Both the position numbers and the translations under genes were made by a program. A stretch of 64,000 nt of DNA from Rehmannia glutinosa (Eukaryota > Streptophyta > Magnoliopsida > Lamiales > Orobanchaceae): assembly GCA_016081115.2 (NCBI GenBank), contig CM071931.1, positions 13,276,284 through 13,340,283 on the forward strand, given 5' to 3'. Positions 19,863 through 33,262 of the stretch are shown here, piece after piece; position 1 is the first letter of the stretch; the number at the start of each line of letters is the position of its first letter. The notes beneath the pieces were generated by a model. That model saw only the letters and a list, made by a program, of their open reading frames with translations. It had not been told where the DNA came from and searched no databases.

Positions 19863-21343
19863 TGTAGGTCCCAAGGGGTGTATTAGAAGGTTTAGAAGGG
19901 GTGGCTGAATAAACCTTCTTCAAATTTTTCGATCAATCAGAGTTGTATCAAGTCAGCTGAGTTACTATAGCAGTCTCAAGTGAGCTGATTGTAAAGTAAC
20001 TTAGTGGTTTTATAAAACAGCTTATAGAGTTGACTTGGTTTTTCAAAGCGGAAGTCTTAACACCCTTTTAGAAATTAACAAAATATGATTTTAACACTTA
20101 TTCTTTTATGTTTAGCTTGTTATCACTTAGGATGTATCTCAATTCAGCAAGTAAATAAATAATGCCGGAATTAAAATGCTGAAAGTAAATAGACACAATA
20201 TTTATAGAGGTTCGAAGATGGGGTAATTCTTCTAATCCTCTCTTCTCTAACTCCTGGAGGAATCCACTATGTATTGATCAGATTACAAAGTGGTTCACAG
20301 TCTAGAACCAAGTCTTGATCACCAAGCTGACTTGTTCCTTTGACTCAGTCTAGAGATGCCTTGATCACCCAGCCGGCTTCTCTTGCGACTCAACTTCTTC
20401 ACGAGGCAGCTGCCTTGTTACTACAACCCACTTGATCAAGTTGTTGGATTTGATCACCCAACCCTCCAAGCAACTTTAATTTTTGCTACACTTCCACTCT
20501 AGAAATGTAGACCCCAGAGTTTTAAAGTTTTCTCTTCAACTTTTATGATTTCAAAGTCCTCACAATGTGTGTTGGATGTTGAAATACTGATAGATTTGGA
20601 CTTGAAGAAATGTGATTTTTCTGCTCAGCTTTGTATGTGTATTTATTTCATTTTTTCCTATTCTCTTCTCAAGTTTGTGTACGCATAATCAGTATTGTGT
20701 TCTTCGTGTGTATTCGTTCTCCTTCTTGTTCCTTTTTGAATCTTCAGTCCTTATATAGTATCATTTGATATATTGTCCGTTGAAGAGATAGACAATTATT
20801 CAAATGATAATCCAGCTAGACATCGATTTCCTCCCTTGTGCTTTTCAGGCATGTGAGACATCCACTACCTCGTACTCTTGAATGTCCAGCTTTTTGCTTA
20901 TTTTAATGCACGCCTTGCATTAGTTTATTCTTATTGCCACAAATCATGGGGATATTACTTAAATAAGTAACCTTCCATGCTATATTTGCAACGGCTTGAA
21001 TTCAGTTGTCTTCATTTAACTGCTTCTGTCAGACGATTTGATTTGCACTTCAACTCAGCTCCACGAGTTGTCTTGGTTTGTTTCCATCACAGCTGATTCA
21101 CAGCTGATACTACCCCAGTCGAGTTTCAAAGCTTCTTCCTTGTCAACACTCAGCTGTTTTACAGCGGAGTTCTTCACTATACTTCTCCGGTTGACTCCTT
21201 GTACACCATAGGCATAGCTGACTTGTCTCAGCTCATTTAGCCCTATCTATTACAATAAAAATTACAAAGAAAATGGGGTGCCAACATACTAATCTAAGTT
21301 TTACATAGCATTCATCAAAATCTAAATAATAAATTTCCTAACA
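19863..21343 (-). repeat. 3' LTR of element A
   Basis: On the plus strand it runs from TGTAGGTCCCAAGG to AAATTTCCTAACA; on the minus strand it starts TGTTAGG and ends ACCTACA. A TATA box (CTATATAAG on the minus strand) lies at 20750-20758. Near-identical to 46281-47759. Confidence 0.92.
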
Positions 21344-21357
21344 ATTTTCCCCTTTTT
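21344..21357 (-). other. Polypurine tract of element A
   Basis: On the minus strand, ATCAAAAAGGGGAAAAT directly precedes the 3' LTR, within the GGCATCATCAAAAAGGGG context conserved in Sireviruses. Confidence 0.75.
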
Positions 21358-21599
21358 GATGATGCCAAAACTTAAATACAAACAACCAATGTGCAAACAG
21401 CAAAGATATATACAGTCAGTGCAAAAACATAGAATGTATGCGTAGAATCAATCATTTTATTGATCATAACATTTTTGTCCTTTACACAGTTGTTTACAAT
21501 GTGTATCAGAGAAATTAGAGCATATTTATATCTATGCAAAAATATAGAAATTACAAATTTTTCAATAAATGTACAGAAGACTTACATACATATGCATTT

Positions 21600-24190
21600 A
21601 CAAAAGTAAAATACATGAAGGGATTAGCAGCAACACTTCATCTCCTACGCTGCCTCCTTCTTTCTTCTTCAGCTTTGTCGTCCTCTGCTCTCTTTCTCTT
21701 TCTTTCTTCTTCAGTTGCTTTCTTCTTTTCGTAAGCTCTCTTCGCAGCTTCATCTTTTCTTTTTCTTTCCTGTCTTTCTTGCCACAACTGAGTTTGCCTC
21801 TTATTTTCTTCTTCGATTCTTTTGACATATTTATCATTTTTCCTCTCTACTTCCAGATTTGCTATTGCATCATATCCAGCCCAGTAGATCCTTCATTTCT
21901 TGCCTAGATCTACATATTCAATATTTTTGGGCAAAGGTCTAGGTTTAAAACCTCTACCTCCACTACTTCTTCCTCCTCCTCTGGGCGTATATTGTACCGG
22001 AGTCTTCTTCTTGCCAACTGAGTGGTCTGGGCTGGTAGTCTCGTTGCCCTATCGCCTTCTTCGCATTTTAACTTGCAGACCCTCCTCCCGAAGACAAATC
22101 CCAGGCTTGGGCTATGAACATGTTTTTGAAATATCCTTCGGATTCGAGCGTTTTGAATTCTTCAACTGATCTTGGCTCTTGTCCGTCATCTGGAATGGCA
22201 TCTGTGTCTTTTCTTGCCGGAATGCCTCCATAAGCTTTCAAAACTTCTAGTACTCGGGCATCCATTTTCCTTTCAACCTCCTCTATCCCTGCCTCCACAA
22301 TTTTCCTCTTTTCAGACATAGGCACATCAGAGTGTTGGAGCGGCAGAGTCACCGAAAGTTTGCTGATTATGTTAGCTGTGACAAGACCTTGCTGAGGGGT
22401 TTCAGCAAACATTAATGTTGCGTCCTTTGACTTTTCCCCCTCAACAACTTTTCCTTTTTCCTTTCTCTTTTCTTCAGCTATCTCTTTCTCTTCTCAACAG
22501 CTGTCTCCTTCTTCTCATCAGCTGTCCCTTTTAACATCTTCAGGTATTCCTCTTTCCCCTCTTTGGCATCATCAAAGGAGAGAGGAACCCCTGCAAACAA
22601 CCCTGCAAGCATGAAGTCTAATCGGCTGATAGTTGAGTTCTGCTTGGAGTCTGCTGCAGAGTATGATGCTCGAAATTCTGAGCGGGTGGCTTTGGATTCG
22701 GCTGCCACCAATTTCATTTCAGCCATAAGAAAGCTGATCTTGGCATCCATACTCTCCTCTACGCGTAGAAGTTCTTTCTTTTGAAATTCTCGCAGCGGTG
22801 CCATTTTAGTGGTATGAGAGGCATGCATTCTATCAATATTTTCTTGCATCCTTCGCTTCATGTCAGCATTGTCAGCGCTCCAGACCAGTATTTTGTTGTA
22901 CAATGCCTTGAAATATCGAACTTGTTTGTATCGCATTGCACTCTACTGTTGGCATCATTCTCTGATCCGCACCACGATCCCTCTTGAATCTGCTATAAGA
23001 TTGGCATCCCTGTTGTCCAGTCGTATATCTAATGAGGCCTGGTGTCGTTCAATCTTCTCAATCTCTTCACAGATTTTCTTGAAGATTTCACGTACCTCAG
23101 TTGTTACTTCTGTTTTAGCTGGCGGCCAAGCAGCATCAAAATTAAAGTCTGCTGGGACAATAGAATCTGTGGGAATAACTGGTTCAGGTCAGAGGTTGAA
23201 GCGTCTCTGCTCACGAGCTGTTTCTTCGTCAAGTTCGGGCAGCTCAATAGAAAAAGGGAAAGTTTCTTCGAAAGCATCATCACGTACATATGGTATGAAT
23301 TCTACAGTTGTGCATGCCTGTGATGTGCCTGGTTGAGTCAACCCTGCTGCGACTTTGGGAGCCTGCGCAGACGACTCGGTCTCAGGTGGGCCTTGGTGAG
23401 TGGGTTGCCCAACTGACTGAGCCTCAGCTGTCTTAACAGCTTCTTTGGTCTAAGTGGTTTCTGCTAAATGAATTTGCGGTTCCTCAGCTGCACCATTAGC
23501 GTCATCGGAAGATGATGAATCCAAAGGATTTGGTTCATCATCAAAATTGAAATTTTGACGAGCAGCCTTGAATACTAGCTCGCTCGTACCTGGTAGAACA
23601 TTCTCAGCCGAGTCCTTTGCAGCAGGAGTGGACTCAGCTTTATCTTCAAATCCCAAGAATGTTGTATCTGGATTATCTTGGGAATCGTGAAGAGCACTGA
23701 TTTCCTCTTCGGAGTTAGGAATGATGACTTGAGGAATGCTCTTTTCTTCTTGATTTTTACCCAGGGAATACTCAACCTCCCTTGGGCCTTCATTACCTCA
23801 TGTAGTCTCAACTGCAGCAAGGCCTTATACATTTCCTTCGACAGACGCAACTATCTTAGGGTCTTCTACGGTGGCATCCACAGGAGTCTCAACTCCTTGG
23901 ATTGCACTTTCATTGCCCAGAGTGTTAACTCCTGGGGCATCTCCATCCTGTGACTCGACTGCAACAGCAGCGTCCTCAGCCTGCAGAGCAGTTGGCACTT
24001 CAGCTGAGACAGACTCAACTGTTCAAGCTTCGTCAGTGACAACTTGTTGTGGTTCTATTTCTTGTTCCTTCTCCACTTCGCCTCCCTGCTTCATGGTGGA
24101 GTCATCTGCAGCTTTCTCTGACCTTGCTGTAGTGGAGTGAGTTTCCCCCTCAGCTGGCGCACCAGCTGAGTAACTTATGGTGGGGTCACT
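21600..24190 (-). pseudogene. Distal accessory region of element A (Sirevirus post-pol ORF), 3' half
   Basis: Continues on the minus strand from the part at 37879-39083, with element B between. Minus-strand blocks: an acidic, Ser/Pro/Glu-rich part (24190-23450); a Pro/Asp part ending near 23090; a 152-codon block, 22936-22478, with heptad-like charged repeats predicted as coiled coil (MKRRMQENIDRMH, MDAKISFLMAEMKLVAAESKATR); a 114-codon block, 22412-22068; and a basic Arg/Lys/Glu-rich C-terminus (about 22060-21600). Coiled coils near the C-terminus are described for Sirevirus envelope-like ORFs, but I see no clear transmembrane segment. Stops and frame changes break it. Confidence 0.55.
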
Positions 24191-24195
24191 CTGCT
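24191..24195. other. Target-site duplication of element B, left copy
   Basis: ctgct here and at 37874-37878 flank element B exactly, which proves that B inserted into the accessory region of element A. Confidence 0.9.
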
Positions 24196-25771
24196 TGTAG
24201 GGAAATTTATTGTTTAGATTTTGATGAATGCCATATAAAACTTAGACTAGAAATTTGGCACCCCATTTTTCTTGTAATTTGTATTGTAATAGATAGGGTT
24301 GTACAAGCTGAGTCAAGTTAGTTATGCCTGAATATACAAGAAGTCAACTGAAGACTAGGATGAAGACTCCGCTGTGAAGCATCTGAGTGTGGCAAGTAAG
24401 AGATGTCAAGGACTCGACTGAAGGAGTATCAACTGTGATACAGATGTATGAAGAGTCAGTCAAGTCAACCAAAGAAGCCAAGCCAAGTCAAGTTGAAGTG
24501 ACAGATGAGTTTTTCAATCATTGGAGCAGACTCAAGTCACCTGGGGAAAAGACAGCTGCAAAGATGAGTTAACTGAAAAGAATCTGTTGCACAAATGTCA
24601 AGAATATTAGTTAATCAAGTAATACTTCCATGTTGCCATGTCTTAAAGTGCTCAGTCCCAGAAGCGTGCAAAAGGAATAAACCAATGGGAAGCACTGCAC
24701 CTTGTGTCAGAACCTGGAAAGTTGGACATTCATTTAATACGAGGAAATGTGAACATCAAGGACTGCAACAAGACAAGCCAACGAACACAAGTGGCTTTTG
24801 AAATTCAGCCTATCTCTTCAACGGGCAGATTTTTGCAAGACCACTATAAAAGGCTGAGGAATCACTCTGGGAGAAGGTTACCTGAACCACGAACAATCAA
24901 GCAATTATTAAAACTATAACCTGCAATATATTCTCAAGTTATTCAAGCAAATCCTCAAGCCTAAATATCGAAGGAAATCGATCCAACACCAAGCTGTGAA
25001 GGAAAGACAACTTCAAACTGTTGAAGAGGAAACTTTTGAAGAATTTAAGGGGTCTACATTCCAAGGAGGATTGTAGAAAGGTTCAAGGTCGAACCAGTCT
25101 CAAGTTATTGGAGGGATTCGTGATCAAATCCAAGAAGCTTGAGCAAGTGAGTCAAGTAGCAGTAGCAAATGCCCCCTGTGAAGAAGCTGAGTCGAATGAG
25201 AAGCCAGTTGTGTGACCAAAGCATCTCCAGACTGAGTCCCAAAGGATCAAGTCACCTGTGTGATCAAGAATTGTATCTGGACTAATAACCACTTTGTACT
25301 GTGATCAATACTTAGTGGATTCCTCCAGGAGTTGGAGAAGAGATGAGTAGAAGAATTACCCCATCTTCGAACCTCTATAAAAATTATTGTGTCATTTACA
25401 TTTCAGCATTTTATTTCTGCATAACACTTTATATCTGCTGATAATTTGCTATCCAATTGATAATTAACAAAGTGTTAAAATCAAGTGTTTAAAACAAAGT
25501 TAAACCAAATTCAAGGGTGTTAAGTCTTCCGCTGAAAATCTCATCACAGCCAAGTTAAGGTTTAGACTAAACAATGAGTTATTCTATCAACAAATTTCAA
25601 TCGAGTATGTTGAGTGGCTAACTCTGCTGGTTAACTAACTTAGCTGTCCCTCAAGGACTTAGTTGTGTATTTAACTCTGTAATACTTTAAAAGGACTAAA
25701 ATCAAAAAAGTTGGTAAGGTTTATTCAACCCCCTCCCTTCTAAACCATACTCACACCCCTTGGGACCTACA
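24196..25771 (+). repeat. 5' LTR of element B
   Basis: Starts TGTAGGGAAATTTATTG and ends CCCCTTGGGACCTACA. A TATA box, TATAAAAG, is at 24845-24852. Collinear with 36244-37873, with indels and multi-base differences. Confidence 0.92.
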
Positions 25772-25773
25772 AG

Positions 25774-25791
25774 TGGTATCTGAGCGGTTGG
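25774..25791 (+). other. Primer binding site of element B
   Basis: TGGTATCTGAGCGGTTGG, two bases after the LTR, matches the initiator tRNA-Met complement except that A is replaced by T at position 8. The same site in element A (46261-46278, minus strand) has TGGTATCAGAGC intact. Confidence 0.85.
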
Positions 25792-25899
25792 TTCATTGAG
25801 CCTTCCGCACTGCTTCCTGAACTAGATCTCCAATTTTTCAAAGAAGTTTTTTAACACTTTCTCTTTCAAAAGATATTTTTATTCAGCAAAGTTATTATC

Positions 25900-28200
25900 A
25901 TGGAAGCAAATTTGACACGCATTCCTGTGTTCACTATTGAGGAATTTGATGACTGGAAAATTCATATGCAGGCTCATCTATCAGCTTTACATGATGAAAT
26001 GTGGATAGTGATAGAGGATGGGCCATTGCAAATACTGAAAGTGAACACAGTTGTATAGAGAGCGATGCAATTGTCCATGGTGAAGGAGGAGAGGAAGCTG
26101 TTCTTTGAAGAAGACCACCCCTGGTTGAGAAACCAAGGACTGAATGGACAAACGAGGACAGAAGAAGATACAACTTGGACAATGTGGCCAAGGACATACT
26201 TTACAAAACCTTGGACAAAGCAATGTTCAACAAAGTCAAATCTCGTCAAACTGCAAAACAAATCTAGGATAAATTAACTTTACTTTGTGAAGGATCTGAG
26301 CAAATTAAAGAAAACAAATTGTCCGTTGCTATATAAAAATTTGAAAATTTCAAAATGCTTGCAGGTGAAACCTTGGATCAGCTGGATGCTCGATTCGCTG
26401 AAATTACCAATGAACTATCAGCACTTGGGAAAGAATATACACAGAAGGAAATGTGTATGAAAATTCTAAGAAACCTCCCACCTTAATGGAAAATGAAGGT
26501 CATGGCCCTGAGACATTCAATGAACCTCACAACAACATCCAACCATGAGCTATTCTCAGACCTCAAAGCCTACGAGTTCGAGCTGAGAAGAAAAGATCAA
26601 GAGGAGACAGATGTACCCAAAACAGCTGCACTTATAGTCAAGGATGGGAAGAGAGCTGAGGTCAAGGAAGTCATTGACCAGGAGGAAACTGCCTTGATGG
26701 TTAAAAGATTCAACAAGTTCTTCAACAAGAACTATAAAAGAAATAAGGGTGAATCCTCCAGGAGACATTCAGCTCCCTCCAAGTCAAGGGAAGATAGGCC
26801 ACCCAAGAGAGCTGAGCATCAAAAAGTTGAATATCAGAGAGCTGATAACCCAAGAATGGAAAGAGCTGATCAAAGAGTTGAGAACCTGTGTTGGAACTGT
26901 AGACAACCAGGACACTTTGCTATTGACCGTCCATATCCTGTAGTCAATAAATACAGGAATGAAGAAGAAAGAAGAGTCTTCAGAGAAAGAAGACAAGAAA
27001 AGAAAAAGGCTACGTTGGCTGCAGAAACTATTGAGACAACTAAGTTAAAAGAAGCAGCAGACTCAGAGAGTAGTGAAGCTGACTACTCAAGTGATTCTGA
27101 AGAAGAAGCAATGATCTGTCTAATGGCTAAAGAACAAGATCAACCAGACCAAGAAGATGAGGTACACTCAAACTCATCTCACTCAGATTCTAGTGATAGT
27201 GATTGTGACACACACACTTCATCACCCACTGATCTTTATGATTCATTAGGCAAAATGATGAAAGATTTTGAGAACATTAAATCCTCACACACACTATTAA
27301 ATGAGGAAAACAGCCAGTTCAAAAGCCAAAACTCACAGCTGACTAAGGAGTTGAGTACTCTAAGTCACATAGTTGATGAGAACAAAGAGCTTAAGGATGA
27401 GAATGCTAAACTAATAGCAGAGATAGCTGCTACAGAAAAGAGGGAAAATGATCTCAAAAATGTGATTGCTTCATTCACAAAGGCATCTAAATCATTGGAT
27501 GACCTTATTATGAGCCAAAAAGAGTGTGGAGACAAGACAGGCATAGGATTCAATTCCTTTGTGCATAGTCAAACTCCCAGAGTGATCTTGGAAAAAGGAT
27601 CTTCAAGTAATGAAGCATCTCAAAAATCCAAGACACCAAATGTTGCACACACATTCATTCCAAAGCACAATCACAAACAAACTAGCCTTGGATATAAAGG
27701 AAAAGGAAAACAAACGATTGAGTATCTTTGAGAGGACAAATGAGAAGAAATCCAGCAGAGTTCCTCAGCAAACTCCACACATGAAGTACTTTGTGAAGAA
27801 GAAACAGAGCTACCAGAAGCCCCAGAAGTTCTATCAAAGCAACACATATGATGGGAATGGTAGAAATTACCCAAGCCAAGCTGATTGGAATAATTTGAAA
27901 CATCAGCAAAGATCTATGGAATACAAGCCTAAATGGCAAAGACCTAGACCTCGGCAAAGGTCATTCCAAAGGCAAAAGAGCCATCATCAGCACACATATG
28001 CACCCAAGCACTACACTCGAAATATCACAACTATCCAAACAGAGCAATTGCTAAAACACACACACAGGCATACAGACAAAAGAGACAGTTGTATGAACCT
28101 AAAGCCCCCAAGCAATTTGCCAAAGTGAATTATGATTATGGCACAGATAGATGGCAACCTCTTAAAGTCAGATCATTTGGCTATAAGTTGGTTGGATCAT
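25900..28200 (+). pseudogene. Element B gag, broken
   Basis: Starts at ATG 25900 (MEANLTRIPVFTIEEFDDWK) and meets an in-frame TAG at 26056-26058. A frame change follows, then a stop near 26486. The longest block (26493-27731, 412 codons) carries the end of the Gag core, a zinc knuckle region (CWNCRQPGHFAIDRP) whose fourth ligand is Arg instead of Cys, an acidic stretch rich in Asp/Glu/Ser, and a coiled-coil segment (about residues 255-330). Another frame (27610-28128) holds a basic, Gln/His-rich tail. Gag would form the particle. The knuckle mutation and stops make it nonfunctional. Confidence 0.85.
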
Positions 28201-28259
28201 CTTACAGCACTAACCCCTAAGGACCCAGGCAAATATGGGTACCTAAAAACTGATTTCCT

Positions 28260-28661
28260 AGATTGCAGGTTCAAGGAACAGCTGAGTGCCAAGGAACCTG
28301 GTAAATGAATAGTGGCTATTCCAGACATATGACAAGAAACAAGAAAAATCTGTCAAAATTCAAGGAGATTAGAGGCGCAAAAGTCATATTTGGAGGAAAT
28401 GAAGCTCCAGGGGAAATAAGAGGCACTGGATCCATCAAGAAAAATGGATTGGAGATCACAGATGTTGCATACGTTGAAGGCCTCAACTTCAACATGTTAA
28501 GCATCAGCCAACTCTGTGACAAGGGCTATAATGTTGGATTCAATATGGGAGTGTGCCAAATTAAAGACACTGAATCAAATGAAGTAGTGTTGCAAGGATC
28601 CAGACAAAAGAACATGTATGTGGTAGATTGGTCGATTGCAACACCAAGCACTTCTGTCTAG
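28260..28661 (+). pseudogene. Element B protease and start of integrase region
   Basis: The copia protease signature is present as NSGYSRHMTRN at the start of the block at 28305. The catalytic Asp is Asn, the usual DSG is NSG, and a TGA precedes it, so the enzyme is dead. The following GAG-pre-integrase stretch (VAYVEGLNFNMLSISQLCDKGYNVGF) is well preserved for about 118 codons. Confidence 0.8.
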
Positions 28662-29810
28662 CTAGCAAAATACACCGAATCAAGTTGGCTGCGGCACAAG
28701 AAACTGAGTCATCTGAATTTCAAGACAATTAACAAGCTTGCAAGGAGTAATCTTGTAGAAGGACTACCAGACTCAGTGTACAAGAAAGAAAGTGTTTATG
28801 ATGCATGCCAGATGGGAAAGCAGATCAAATAATCATTCAAAGAGAAGTCAAGTCCATCTTCAACAAGGATATTGCATCTGTTGCATATGGATTTATTTGG
28901 TCCAGTTGAGCCAGCTAGCATAAGTGGAAAGAAATACACTCTAGTAGTGGTGGATGATTATTCAAGATATACATGGACAATCTTCATGTGTAAAAAGAAG
29001 GAAACTTTGCAGAAGTTACCCCAACTGATGAAAAGAGTTCAAAATGAGAAAAGTCAAACCATTATAAAGATAAGGTCTGATAGAGGAACTGAGTTTGTCA
29101 ATGGGATAATAACTCGGTATTGTGTTGAAAATGGTATTGCTCATGAACTATCTGCAGCAATGACTCCACAACAGAATGGAGTAGCAGAAAGAAGAAATAG
29201 AACACTCAAGGAAGCTGCAAGGACCATGTTAGCTGAAGCTGGCTGCCTAAAAGATTTTGGGCTGAAGCCATCAATACTGCATGATATACTCAAAATAGAT
29301 GTATGATCAATAGACAGCTGATAAAGACTCCCTATGAAATATGGACAGGGAGAAAGCCAAATGTTGGGTATTTTAGAATATTTGGATGTAAATGCTTCAT
29401 CCACAACAATGGCAAGGATAATCTAAAGGCTTTTGATGCTAAAGCTGATGAAGGTATCTTTTTGGGATACTCAGCTGAAAGTAAAGCCTATAGAGTGTTG
29501 AACAAGAGGACTATGGTCACAGAAGAGCCTATCCATGTGGTTTTTGATGAACCTAATGTAAATGGAGAAGATATTGAAGAGTTAGCTGATAAGCTGAATC
29601 AGCCAACTATGCAGAAGAGTCCTTATGTCGAAGCCGAAAGGAGCAATCAATCAAGATGAAGATGAGATCACTGAGTCTCAAAGACAATTTGGAAAATCAG
29701 AGCTAAATGATGGTGAAAGAGCTGCTCAAGACAACTCAGTGCAAAGACGATCGAACCCACCGATTTACTCAAACCCCGATGTGAGATGGGTGAGAGACCA
29801 TCCACCGTGA
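28662..29810 (+). pseudogene. Element B integrase, broken
   Basis: The zinc-binding start is recognisable (HKKLSHLN near 28695, then DACQMGK). Its first Cys is replaced (YDAC), and a stop follows at about 28829. The catalytic core, 28872-29306, shows HMDLFG, then RSDRGTEF, then NGVAERRNRTLKEA, i.e. the D,D,E triad. It ends in a frame change, and 29303-29659 and 29625-29810 carry the C-terminal part (GRKPNVGYFRIFGCKCFIH). It would join cDNA to host DNA. Confidence 0.82.
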
Positions 29811-31423
29811 GCTAGTTATTGGAGATGTAAGAGATGGTGTGAGAACCAGATCCAGAGCTCAGCAAGAAGCAATGTTCACTTGTTTTATTTCCCAAATAGA
29901 GCCAAAAGATGTGTCCCAAGCATTGGATGACACACATTGGATTCAAGCCATGCAAGAAGAATTGAATCAGTTTGAAAGAAACAAAGTATGGGAATAGGTA
30001 CAAAGACCAACCCATCAAAATGTTATTGGCACAAAATGAGTTTTCAGAAACAAGATGAATGAGGAAGGATCTGTGGTAAGAAACAAAACAAGATTGGTAG
30101 CCAAAGGGTATTGCCAAGAAGAAAGAATAGATTTTGATGAAACATTTGCTCCTGTTGCAAGATTAGAAGCAATAAGGATGTTTCTTGCCTATCTTTTTTA
30201 AGAACTTTATTGTATATCAAATGGATGTGAAAAATGCATTTTTAAATGGATTGTTGGAAGAAGAAGTCTATGTTGAGCAACCTCCAGGTTTTGAGCAGAA
30301 GACCATTGGAGATAAGGTGTACAAGCTCAAGAAAGCTCTATATGGATTGAAACAGGCACCTAGAGCATGGTATGATACATTATCTCAATTTCTGACAGAT
30401 AATGGATTCACCAAAGGCAAAGTGGACAGAACACTCTTCAGAATTCAAGATGGAGAGAGTATACTGCTTGTTCAAATATATGTGGATGATATCATTTTTG
30501 GATCCACAAACAAAGAGCTGTATGATAAGTTCTCAAACCTCATGCAAGGCAAATTTGAAATGAGCATGATGGAAGAGATGACATTCTTCTTAGGACTTCA
30601 AGTTAAACAGTTGAAGGATGGAACCTTCATAAGTCAAACAAAGTACACCAGAGACCTAATGAAGAAATTTGGTATGGAAGAGAAGTCTTCTGTGAAAATA
30701 CCAATGAATACATCAGTCAAGATGGATATGGATGCAGGTGGTAAGCCTGTGGATCAAACCAGATATAGAGCACTCATTGGATCATTGCTCTATTTAACAG
30801 CAAGTAGGCCAGACATCACCTTTGCAGTAGGTGTATGTGCAAGATTTCAATCTGCACCAAAAGAAAGCCATATGACTGCAGCTAAGAGAATCCTAAGGTA
30901 TCTGAAGGGATGCCAAGAAGTCGGCTTATGGTATCCAAAGAAAGGTGGATTCAAACTTATTGGTTATTCAGACTCTGACTATGCTGGATGTAGAGTTGAC
31001 AGGAAGAGTACTTCAGGTACATGTCAAATGCTTGGAAACAGATTGGTTTCCTAGTTTAGCAAGAAGCAAAACTCAATAGCCACATCCACAGCTGAAGCAG
31101 AGTACATAGCTACGGGCAGCTATTGTGCCCAAGTCTTGTGGATGAGACAACAGCTGAGAGATTATGAAATTGAAGAAAAAGAGATTCCAATTATGTGTGA
31201 TAACACAAGTGCTATTGCAATCACTCAGAATCCTGTGTTGCATTCAAGAACAAAGCACATTGATGTCAGATATCATTTCATAAGAGATCATGTTGAAAAG
31301 AAAGACATCACCTTGGAATACATCTCAACTGATAAACAGTTAGCTGACATATTCACAAAGCCCTTATGTGAATCAAGATTTGAAGAGCTTAAGCATGAGC
31401 TAGGATTAATTGAGCTGAGTTGA
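29811..31423 (+). pseudogene. Element B reverse transcriptase and RNase H
   Basis: The RT start (about 29940-30180) has stops. 30185-31054 is open for 289 codons with FIVYQMDVKNAFLNG, the catalytic YVDDIIFGS and the LIGSLLYLTASRPDI and SDSDYAGCRVDRKSTSG blocks. After one stop (about 31054), 31136-31423 holds RNase H (IPIMCDNTSAIAITQNPV, KHIDVRYHFIRDHV, DKQLADIFTKPL). The YVDD centre is intact, unlike in element A. The stops and frame changes upstream prevent a full polyprotein. Confidence 0.88.
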
Positions 31424-31979
31424 CACTCAGAAGATTCAATGAGAAGAGATGGAACATGAAAAGCTGGAGATTGAACAAATTTCATAAATAAGCCAAGTGA
31501 ATCAGCCGTATCGGAAAGTCAGCTGTATCGAGTTAGCTGACAGCTGAGTCACCATACAAAAGGAAAGAAGAAGAGTTGAGTCATTTGTGCAGTGAACTGA
31601 GTCATTTATGAGCTAAGTGACAAAAACGTAGTCTTTTTTAATGAGCGGGAATGTTTTTAAGGATGACGTCAGCGTAATAATGACGGGTACAGTCAAAAGC
31701 TGCACAACAAGCATATGATTGGATATAAATGTTGCCGCATTAAATGCGAGCAATTAAATGCAAAGTGACGTGCTAAATCTGAGCCGTTGATCTTGATCAA
31801 ATTTCAAAAACCAAAAATATGTCCTTTCATAACCCTTATATACTCTTTCGATCAGTTTTTCTCTCTCACTTAAACTGTTCATCTTCAAAAAACCAGAAAG
31901 CAAGTTTTTTTTCTCTCCAAAACCCTACCAGTTCTCAAAGCTAGTTTATCAAGATTCAATCGGTAAAATCTTCTAGAAA

Positions 31980-33262
31980 TGGCACCAGCACATGATTTCG
32001 CTAAGCTCGCAAAGCAAATCCACACCGGGTCAACTGTGGATTTTGAAGGGATGATAAAATAGGGTTCCGATGAAACCCTTGTGAAGAAGATTGTAGATAA
32101 GATCGAGAAATCCGGGCTGAAACCCTTTCTCACATTGGAATATCATATGACGTACGTAGAGGAGGTCGCCCGCTTCACGTAAACGCCAAGCAGACGAAGG
32201 GATTAAGTCCTCCATCCACCGCAAGGACATTATAATCACTTTGCAGGACCTTGCGAGCACTTTGTTTATGCCGTCGGAGGGCATACCGGATATATGAAGC
32301 CGACGTTGATTTGGTCGTTGCATGGAAGAAAGTGGCCAAACCCGAGTGTTCTGCAAAAGTTGTCTACACAGCCGACAAGAAGCTACTGAAGGATGATTAT
32401 CACAAACTATTGGATATCGTCGCCAAATGTGTAGACATGAAGTTTGGAAGCTTCAATCACCGTCCAAAACCAAGCCGATCGTCATGGCCGCGATCATGGA
32501 GGAGAAAGAAGATCAAATGGGCGTAATTCGTCTCTGACAAAGCAGACTCGCCGAGAATGTTGCAAATAAGTCCTTCAAGGACGATGGGTCATTTGGAGGA
32601 TCTCTGGGCTATGGCCTTGTAATCGGCCATTTGATGGAGGTGAAGGGTGTTCCACTCCGACATGGAAAGTCGTTCCATGTCAATAAGAAGATGTTCCGGG
32701 CAAACCTTTCAGGAGCTCAGAAGAGAGCCTATGCTAAGATGGTGGATACCAAATGGGAGGGGAATCACCGATCTTGAAGAAACAAATTTATTTTCCCCTC
32801 CCAAGAAGAAAGCTGCCCATGTAGCTGCAAAGAAGATAGCTTCCCCTGCAGCGAAGAAGAAAGACGCACATGTCCCTACAGCCGAGTCACCTGCCCCTGC
32901 AGCCGTGTCTCCTGCCCCTGCAGCCGAGGCAGAGAAGGAACCTCAAATACCTTCTCCAACCATCAAAAGAAGAGGACTGCCAAGCCAAGAAAGACAGCTC
33001 CTCATTCAAAGAAAGACGCACCGACCCAGGCCGCCAAGGATGCTGAGGAAGAAGTATCCGAACCAGAACTTCCTCTGGTAAGGAAAAAAACAAGAAGAAG
33101 AATCACCAAGCTCTCAGAGCTTGAGAAGACAGTTGAATCTGCCACTCAGTTGGAAAAAGTCTCTGAGACTGCTGAAGAAGTGCAGTCTCTAGAAATTATT
33201 GATGAAACAGCCAAGTCTGCTGAGGCCGATCAGCAGAGGCAAATTGAAGACCCAACTATGGG
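31980..33262 (+). pseudogene. Element B proximal accessory ORF, broken
   Basis: Starts at the ATG at 31980 (MAPAHDFAKLAKQIHTG), homologous to the open frame at 40092-39274 in element A. It is interrupted by a TAG near 32060 and several frame changes. A low-complexity Ala/Lys/Pro part (about 32800-32950) recalls histone-H1-like or spacer sequence, followed by a basic RRRITK segment. About 560 bp separate it from RNase H. No known enzyme motif is visible. By position it is the Sirevirus envelope-like/accessory gene, but function is unknown. Confidence 0.6.

Noticed and set aside
21534..22169. Plus-strand frames rich in Ser/Phe/Leu
   Set aside because: They are the antisense of the Lys/Glu/Arg-rich C-terminus of element A's accessory region.
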